Source: HGM11368 sp051883415
GTDB taxonomy: Bacteria > Bacillota > Clostridia > Christensenellales > UBA3700
Direction of reading: 5' to 3'
DNA: 11,376 nucleotides
Assembly (NCBI GenBank): GCA_051883415.1
Contig: JBJETR010000043.1
Span: forward strand, 1 to 11,376
Shown here: positions 6,411 to 11,376 of the stretch, piece by piece
Position numbering within the stretch: position 1 is the stretch's first letter
How the letters are laid out: each line of letters opens with the position of its first letter
Made by a program: the position numbers and the translations under genes
Notes under the pieces: generated by a model
What the model was told of the DNA's origin: nothing
The model's input: the letters and a program-made list of their open reading frames with translations, nothing else
Database searches by the model: none

Positions 6411-7487
6411 TTATTTATTTGCTAGTTCGAATTTTTTCATAAATTCTATCAAAGCTTTTACGCCCTCTACAGGCATAGCGTTGTAGATAGAAGCTCTCAT
6501 ACCGCCCACGAGCTTGTGACCTTTGATAGAGAGCAGACCGTTTTCGCCTGCTTCTTTGACGAATTTTGCGTCCATATCCTTGTCGCCCGTCACGAAAGGC
6601 ACGTTCATCAAAGAGCGGTCTTCCTTGTTGACGTGGTTGGAGTAGAAGGTGCTGTTGTCGATAAAGTCGTACAAAAGACCTGCCTTATACTCGTTGATTT
6701 TTTGGATTTCGCTCACACCGCCCAACTTTTTGAGATGTCGGAGGTTGAGCATAGCCATATAGATAGAGAAGCAAGGAGGGGTGTTGTAAAGGCTTCCCGC
6801 TTCGGCTTGAGTTTTCCACTTGAGCATAGTAGGACAAATTGCTTGACCGTCGCCGATGAGGTCTTTGCGAACGATGACGATAGTCACGCCTGCAGGGGCA
6901 ACGTTCTTTTGTGCGCCGGCATACAGTACGCCGTACTTATTTACGTCCATCACCTCACTGAGAATATTGGAAGATACGTCAGCCACCAATATACCGCTTT
7001 TGAGGGTAGGAAGAGTGGTGTATCTCGTACCAAAGATGGTATTGTTTTGGCAGATATAGGTGTATACGCTGTCATCTCTCAGGTCAGGATTTTTTGGTAT
7101 GTAAGTAAAGGTCTTGTCCTCGGAAGAAGCGGCGAGGTGAATATCGCCGAATTTCTTAGCTTCCTTATAAGCCTTTTTTGCGAAGTTGCCCGTAACGATA
7201 TAGTCGGCTTTGCCGTTGGTGTCAGGGAGTAGGTTGAGAGGGATAGCTTCGAATTGGGTAGAAGCACCGCCTTGTACCAACAAAACTTCGTAGTTGTCAG
7301 GTACGTTCATCAACTCTTTAATCAGTGTGATACATTCGTTATGTATCTCGTCATAAAATTTGCTACGATGGCTCATTTCCGTCACGCTCATACCGCATCC
7401 GCAGTAATCGACGAAGTCTTTTTGCGCTTGCTCAAGAACTTCGAGAGGCAACATCGACGGACCTGCCGAAAAATTGTAAACTCTCAT
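6411..7487 (-). CDS. serC: Phosphoserine aminotransferase
   Basis: Transfers an amino group from glutamate to 3-phosphohydroxypyruvate, using PLP, to make phosphoserine; it follows SerA in the pathway. At 358 aa it has the normal class-V aminotransferase length. Visible motifs: N-terminal FSAGPSMLP (6-14), the phosphate/PLP loop GGAST (73-77), Asp170 facing the PLP ring nitrogen, the Schiff-base Lys194 in GAQKNVAPAG (191-200), and C-terminal GGMRASIYNA (328-337). The start follows an AGGAG site on the minus strand (7498-7494) and a strong promoter. No serB-type phosphatase gene is in the window. Confidence 0.96.
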   Translation of the reverse strand: MRVYNFSAGPSMLPLEVLEQAQKDFVDYCGCGMSVTEMSHRSKFYDEIHNECITLIKELMNVPDNYEVLLVQGGASTQFEAIPLNLLPDTNGKADYIVTGNFAKKAYKEAKKFGDIHLAASSEDKTFTYIPKNPDLRDDSVYTYICQNNTIFGTRYTTLPTLKSGILVADVSSNILSEVMDVNKYGVLYAGAQKNVAPAGVTIVIVRKDLIGDGQAICPTMLKWKTQAEAGSLYNTPPCFSIYMAMLNLRHLKKLGGVSEIQKINEYKAGLLYDFIDNSTFYSNHVNKEDRSLMNVPFVTGDKDMDAKFVKEAGENGLLSIKGHKLVGGMRASIYNAMPVEGVKALIEFMKKFELANK

Positions 7488-7522
7488 ATAGATCTCCTAT
7501 AAGATTTTATTATATTAGTATG

Positions 7523-7551
7523 ATTATAGCACTCTATTTTGCATTTATCAA
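7523..7551 (-). promoter_or_regulatory. Promoter of the serC-serA operon
   Basis: On the minus strand, -35 TTGATA (7551-7546) and a perfect -10 TATAAT (7528-7523) are 17 nt apart, and a TGC just before the -10 gives an extended -10. Transcription would start near 7516, leaving a leader of only about 29 nt. That is too short for a T-box or riboswitch, so any serine control would act through a repressor or through the ACT domain. Confidence 0.75.
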
Positions 7552-7653
7552 CCCAAAAAGTGCAAGCAATCAAAATAATCGACAAATATTTTGCAAAAAA
7601 CCTCCAAAAAGATATTGTTGCATGTTCTTGAGTCGTATATTTTGATATATCCC

Positions 7654-7682
7654 TTGCCTTTTTACTTATTTTTATATATAAT
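7654..7682 (+). promoter_or_regulatory. Promoter of the RNase J operon
   Basis: -35 TTGCCT (7654-7659) and a perfect -10 TATAAT (7677-7682) are separated by 17 nt. Start would be near 7689, giving a leader of about 88 nt. A small hairpin AGGC-TTTAT-GCCT (7755-7767) ends one base before the TGGAGG ribosome binding site (7768-7773). This promoter is divergent from that of serC, and the 102 bases between them hold nothing else recognisable. Confidence 0.7.
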
Positions 7683-7777
7683 AAAATCAACGTAGTATGT
7701 TTACAATTATTGGTAGCAAGATTTTCGATTTTTGTAGACGTTTATTTAGAATTTAGGCTTTATGCCTTGGAGGATAT

Positions 7778-9430
7778 ATGGCAAGAAAGAAAAAACAACT
7801 CAAAGTTGTCTTTTTAGGTGGAGTGGGCGAGATTGGCAAAAATATGACTGCTCTCGAATACGGCGACAATATAATTATCATAGATTGTGGCTGTACGTTT
7901 CCCACCGTTGACACGCCGGGTGTCGACGTAATCGTACCCGACTTTACCTATCTGGAGGACAACTATGACAAGATTAGAGGCATAGTAATTACTCACGGAC
8001 ACGAGGACCATATCGGCGGTCTACCTTATCTATTGGACGACTGTCGTCAAATCCCCGTATACGGCAGTTCGTTGACGCTTGCGCTCGTCAAGCACAAACT
8101 CAAAGAAAAGGGGATATCTATCCCCAAGCTCAATACCGTCAAGGGTGGAGAGGTGCGTAAAGTCGGCTGTTTCGACGTAGAATTTATCAGTGTTACGCAC
8201 TCAATCAGCGGTGCATTTGCCCTCTCGATTACCACTCCCGAGGGCGTGGTCTTCCACACGGGCGATTACAAGATTGACTATACGCCGATATCGGGCGAGC
8301 ACATCAATCTGTCACGCATTGCCGAGATAGGCAACAAGGGCGTCAGACTTATGCTCGGCGAGTCCACCAACATCGAGAAGCAAGGCTCGACGATATCCGA
8401 GACCAAAGTAGGCGAAACGCTCGACAAAATCATACGCAACAATACCGACAAGCGTATTATCATTGCCACGTTTGCGTCCAATATCAATCGTATACAGCAA
8501 ATCATATCTATTTGCGAAAACTTAGGTAGACGAGTAGCTTTCAACGGTAGGAGTATGAAGAATATCTCCGTTATGGCTAAGGAGCTCAAGCTATTGTCGG
8601 CGGGCGAGCAGACCATAGTAGACATAGACAAGATAGGGGAGATAGAACCGCATAAGCTTTGCATCATCACCACGGGCTCGCAAGGCGAACCGATGAGCGC
8701 TTTGACGAGAATGTGCAACGGCGAAGACAAAGTGGTAGTGGGTGAGAATGACCTTATCATCATATCGTCGTCGCCAATCCCCGGCAACGAAAAGGCGGTG
8801 TACAACGTCATCAACAACCTCTATCGCAGAGGGGCAAAGGTATTGTACGGCTCTTTGGAAGCCTTGCACGTATCGGGACACGCTTGTCAAGAAGAGATCA
8901 AACTCATGACTACACTTGTCAAACCGCAATTTTTTATCCCCGTACACGGCGAGTATCGCCACATGCAACAGAATAGAGAATTGGCGATATCACTCGGAGT
9001 CAATCCCAACAATACTATGATAGCCGAGATAGGCAGTTGCATAGCCGTTAGCAAAAAGGGCTTGACGAGGCTAGACAACGTAGTAGCCGGCAACACTTAC
9101 GTGGACGGCTTAGCGGGAGTCGATGCCTCTATACTCAAAGACAGACACCAACTCAGCAAAGAGGGATTAGTGATAGTTCTTATCAGCGTATCGGTACAAG
9201 ACAAGAGTATGTGCGCACCCGTCGAGATTATCGCTAGGGGCATCAGCCTGGACGAAGAACAGACCGATTATATCAAGTCGATAGTCGAGAAGGTATTCGA
9301 CGACACCAACTACAACAAACCGGAGATAAGGGAAGAGTTTAAGGGCAACGTGCGTAAAAAAATCAATAGATACTTCAACAACAAGCTTCGCCAAAAGCCA
9401 ATGGTTCTTCCTATCGTAATGGAAAAATGA
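7778..9430 (+). CDS. rnj: Ribonuclease J
   Basis: A two-zinc metallo-beta-lactamase/beta-CASP ribonuclease with 5'-3' exonuclease and endonuclease activity, central to mRNA decay and RNA maturation in Firmicutes. The 550-aa length is near that of B. subtilis RNase J1. Zinc ligands are all present: HGHEDH (His73, His75, Asp77, His78), His141, Asp163 (HTGDYK) and His390 (VHGE). The beta-CASP part shows GESTN (194-198) and the RNA 5'-phosphate-binding region HVSGH (364-368); the C-terminal domain spans about 450-550. Start choice: TGGAGG (7768-7773) sits 4 nt upstream. It is the first gene of a four-gene operon and overlaps the next gene by ATGA. Whether it is the J1 or J2 type is not resolved, although the full ligand set favours an active J1-like enzyme. 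Confidence 0.96.
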   Translation: MARKKKQLKVVFLGGVGEIGKNMTALEYGDNIIIIDCGCTFPTVDTPGVDVIVPDFTYLEDNYDKIRGIVITHGHEDHIGGLPYLLDDCRQIPVYGSSLTLALVKHKLKEKGISIPKLNTVKGGEVRKVGCFDVEFISVTHSISGAFALSITTPEGVVFHTGDYKIDYTPISGEHINLSRIAEIGNKGVRLMLGESTNIEKQGSTISETKVGETLDKIIRNNTDKRIIIATFASNINRIQQIISICENLGRRVAFNGRSMKNISVMAKELKLLSAGEQTIVDIDKIGEIEPHKLCIITTGSQGEPMSALTRMCNGEDKVVVGENDLIIISSSPIPGNEKAVYNVINNLYRRGAKVLYGSLEALHVSGHACQEEIKLMTTLVKPQFFIPVHGEYRHMQQNRELAISLGVNPNNTMIAEIGSCIAVSKKGLTRLDNVVAGNTYVDGLAGVDASILKDRHQLSKEGLVIVLISVSVQDKSMCAPVEIIARGISLDEEQTDYIKSIVEKVFDDTNYNKPEIREEFKGNVRKKINRYFNNKLRQKPMVLPIVMEK

Positions 9431-10014
9431 ACCCGATTTTATCGCAAGTACTCGCAAGTGCGAGAGATAGACACGTGCCCGTCATTGACGACGAGAGCCG
9501 GGAGATTTTTATCCGAACGATAGAGAGAGTCAAGCCTCGCAGAATTTTGGAGATAGGCACGGCAATAGGCTATTCGGCGTCGCTCATGGCACTCAACAGT
9601 GAGGCGTTTATTGATACTATCGAGATGGATGACGTCAGACGCAGGGAGGCCCTGGCTCTATGGAAGAGGCTTGGCATTGACGATAGAATACACTCATATC
9701 TTGGCAATGCGGACGAGATTTTGGAGAGCGTTATAGCGGGCAATGAGTATGATTTTATCTTCATTGACGGACCTAAGAGCAAGTATTTGTCGCATTATCT
9801 TACTTGCTTACCTCACCTATCCAAAGGCGGAGTGGTCTTTGCCGACGACGTGTTATACTTCGGTATGGTAGAGGGCGAAGAATTTGTACCGCACAAGCAT
9901 AGGACTATAGTTGTCAATCTAAGGCAATTCTTAGCTACGGTGCAAAACGACGACAACGTAGAATGCACTATAGTTAGATCCGGCAACGGAGTTGCAATAA
10001 TAAGGAAAAAATGA
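9427..10014 (+). CDS. trmR: TrmR-like tRNA 5-hydroxyuridine O-methyltransferase
   Basis: A SAM-dependent O-methyltransferase of the cation-dependent family 3. In B. subtilis the homologue TrmR (YrrM) methylates 5-hydroxyuridine at tRNA position 34 to 5-methoxyuridine. The 195 aa show SAM motif I LEIGTAIGYS (41-50), acidic Glu66 (IEMD), metal-site residues FIDGPKSKY (112-120, Asp114) and ADD (139-141). The assignment rests on family plus context: the next gene is a U32 protein of the TrhP type that would make the hydroxylated substrate, matching the B. subtilis yrrM-yrrN-yrrO order. The start codon overlaps the rnj stop as ATGA, and the ribosome binding site is weak, so translational coupling is likely. 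A generic small-molecule O-methyltransferase is the alternative. Confidence 0.85.
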   Translation: MNPILSQVLASARDRHVPVIDDESREIFIRTIERVKPRRILEIGTAIGYSASLMALNSEAFIDTIEMDDVRRREALALWKRLGIDDRIHSYLGNADEILESVIAGNEYDFIFIDGPKSKYLSHYLTCLPHLSKGGVVFADDVLYFGMVEGEEFVPHKHRTIVVNLRQFLATVQNDDNVECTIVRSGNGVAIIRKK

Positions 10015-11243
10015 ACAAGACGGAACTATTATCTCCTGCGGGAGACCTCAACAAACTCAAGACGGCGCTGCACTTCGGTGCAGATGCGGTATATGCGGGT
10101 GGCAACGCCTTCAGTTTGCGTGCCAATGCCAAGAACTTTGACGACAACGCACTTATCGAGGCGGTGCAATACACCCATGCTAATGGCAAGAAGATATATA
10201 TTGCCACCAATATTTTGGCGAAAAACGACGACTTTGTCAGACTTGGCGAATACTTTGCTTTTCTATACAATATCGGAGTCGATGCGGTTATCATATCCGA
10301 TCCCGGCGTGATGACGATTTGCAAACATTACGCTCCTAACATGGAGATACATATCTCCACCCAAGCCAACACCACCAACAAATACTCTGCCAAGTTTTGG
10401 GCTGATTTGGGTGCCAAGAGGATAGTGCTTGCGAGAGAAACGTCGCTCAAAGACGTGAGAGAAATACGCGATTTTCTTCCTAGTGACGTGGAGATAGAGG
10501 CTTTTGTTCACGGAGCTATGTGCATATCGTACAGCGGAAGGTGTCTACTTTCCAACGCATTGACGGGACGTTCGTCCAATAGAGGCGATTGCGTACAAGC
10601 ATGTAGGTGGGAATATCAAATGGTAGAAGCCAACCGTGGCGGTAATCCGCTCACCATAGGTCAAGAGGGGGATAGAGGAACTTATATTCTCAATTCCAAG
10701 GACCTCAATATGATAGAATATATCGACCGCCTAATCGAGTGTGGAGTATATTCCTTCAAGATAGAAGGCAGAATGAAATCGCCATACTACGTGGCAAGCG
10801 TCACCAATGCTTATCGCAAGGCAATCGACTTGTACTATCAAGATCCCGAGCATTACAAGCCAGGTGATATGCTAATTGGCGAACTGTACAAAAATAGCCA
10901 TCGAGATTACACTACGGGCTTTTACTTCGACTCGTCGGATAGCGTGTGTCTGTCTACGTCACAGCCTAGTTGCGACTACGAGTTTATTGCCGAAGTTATA
11001 GGCTACGACGAAGAGAGAGGTTGCGTTATAGTCGAGCAACGCAATAGATTTAAGGTAGGCGACGAGCTGGAAATTTTGTCGGCGGACGGCGATTGTTGGA
11101 ATAAGATTATCAAGGTAGATAAGATATACGATAGCTTAGGCGAGGAGATAGAGGACGCCAAAATCGTTCAACAAGTATTGTATATTCCTACCCAATATAG
11201 GCTAGAGCCAAAAGATATTTTACGCAAAGAGGTAAAGAGATGA
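10011..11243 (+). CDS. trhP: U32-family protein, TrhP-like tRNA hydroxylation enzyme
   Basis: Annotated widely as 'peptidase U32 / collagenase', but homologues YegQ (E. coli) and YrrN/YrrO (B. subtilis) are needed to form 5-hydroxyuridine at tRNA position 34. The 410-aa protein begins with the typical LLSPAGDLNKLKTAL (6-20) and AVYAGG barrel entry (26-31). The U32 signature EAFVHGAMCISYSGRCLLS (163-181) holds Cys171 and Cys178, followed by GDCVQACRW (192-200) with Cys194 and Cys198. Such cysteines bind an Fe-S cluster in characterised U32 proteins. SFKIEGRMKS (248-257) is another family block, and a C-terminal beta domain (about 325-405) closes it. The start overlaps the trmR stop (ATGA) after an AAGGA (10002-10006). 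B. subtilis has two such genes in a row; here only one is visible. Confidence is high for the family and moderate for the exact role. Confidence 0.88.
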   Translation: MNKTELLSPAGDLNKLKTALHFGADAVYAGGNAFSLRANAKNFDDNALIEAVQYTHANGKKIYIATNILAKNDDFVRLGEYFAFLYNIGVDAVIISDPGVMTICKHYAPNMEIHISTQANTTNKYSAKFWADLGAKRIVLARETSLKDVREIRDFLPSDVEIEAFVHGAMCISYSGRCLLSNALTGRSSNRGDCVQACRWEYQMVEANRGGNPLTIGQEGDRGTYILNSKDLNMIEYIDRLIECGVYSFKIEGRMKSPYYVASVTNAYRKAIDLYYQDPEHYKPGDMLIGELYKNSHRDYTTGFYFDSSDSVCLSTSQPSCDYEFIAEVIGYDEERGCVIVEQRNRFKVGDELEILSADGDCWNKIIKVDKIYDSLGEEIEDAKIVQQVLYIPTQYRLEPKDILRKEVKR

Positions 11244-11376
11244 AAGGGACGGTTTTGATTTTGTATCAAAGCGGGGTGTACGACCAATCGGCTATGGCGA
11301 TAGAGGACTATTTGAGCGTCAATTATCGCGACTACGAGGTCGTGGCGGTAGACCAAGACAGGTTTTCCTATCTTTT
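11240..11376 (+). CDS. Fourth operon gene, N-terminal fragment, function unknown
   Basis: Forty-five codons are visible before the window ends; the protein begins MKGTVLILYQSG and has no signal peptide. The start overlaps the trhP stop as ATGA, after an AGAGG-type site (11228-11232), repeating the coupling seen at the two earlier junctions. The pattern is a short beta strand (TVLILY), a loop, a helix (SAMAIEDYL) and a second strand (YEVVAVD), the opening of a Rossmann-like fold. It weakly recalls the N-terminus of MGDG-synthase-type glycosyltransferases, but the glycine-rich loop of those proteins is absent. It does not look like Udk, which follows in B. subtilis. Confidence 0.7.
   Translation, partial: MKGTVLILYQSGVYDQSAMAIEDYLSVNYRDYEVVAVDQDRFSYL

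Noticed and set aside
6516..7232. A 238-codon open frame on the plus strand opposite serC
   Set aside because: It is a codon-bias shadow of serC, with no ribosome binding site and no protein-like motif.
7488..7777. A T-box or riboswitch ahead of serC
   Set aside because: The predicted leader is only about 29 nt and shows no T-box sequence or aptamer-sized fold.

Overview
The window looks like a chromosomal segment of a low-to-mid GC Gram-positive anaerobe, most likely Bacillota, class Clostridia, of gut type. Support comes from strong AAGGAG-like ribosome binding sites, sigma-A-type promoters with 17-nt spacers, an RNase J, a GTP-type PEP carboxykinase, a short ACT-domain SerA in a serC-serA operon, and a TrmR/TrhP-type tRNA modification pair arranged as in Firmicutes. 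No taxon can be fixed without a database search.

Layout. (1) 1-1910: a monocistronic GTP-dependent PEP carboxykinase gene (pckG) with a near-consensus promoter and an intrinsic terminator. (2) 1911-2918: about 1 kb without a convincing gene, filled with palindromic repeats. Three complete copies and one split copy of a 126-129 bp hairpin element lie here. One copy sits inside the central loop of an older copy, whose two halves rejoin to the family length. A branched fold and two copies of a second hairpin repeat follow, then paired stems in front of the next gene. (3) 2919-5144: an MMPL/RND-type membrane transporter. (4) 5185-5215: a bidirectional terminator shared with the convergent serC-serA operon on the minus strand (7487-5241), the serine pathway from 3-phosphoglycerate. 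(5) 7488-7777: a divergent promoter region firing serC leftward and the RNase J gene rightward. (6) 7778-11376: a tightly coupled operon of RNase J, a TrmR-like tRNA methyltransferase, a TrhP-like U32 protein and a cut-off fourth gene, each junction being a 4-nt ATGA overlap.

How the genes fit together. PckG and SerC/SerA sit at the PEP/3-phosphoglycerate node of central metabolism. The RNase J operon combines RNA turnover with the two enzymes expected to make 5-methoxyuridine at the tRNA wobble position. The protein-coding part is largely conventional. The unusual part is the repeat island, where each palindrome has its own arm sequence but keeps its arms complementary, and where a nested insertion shows that the element has moved.
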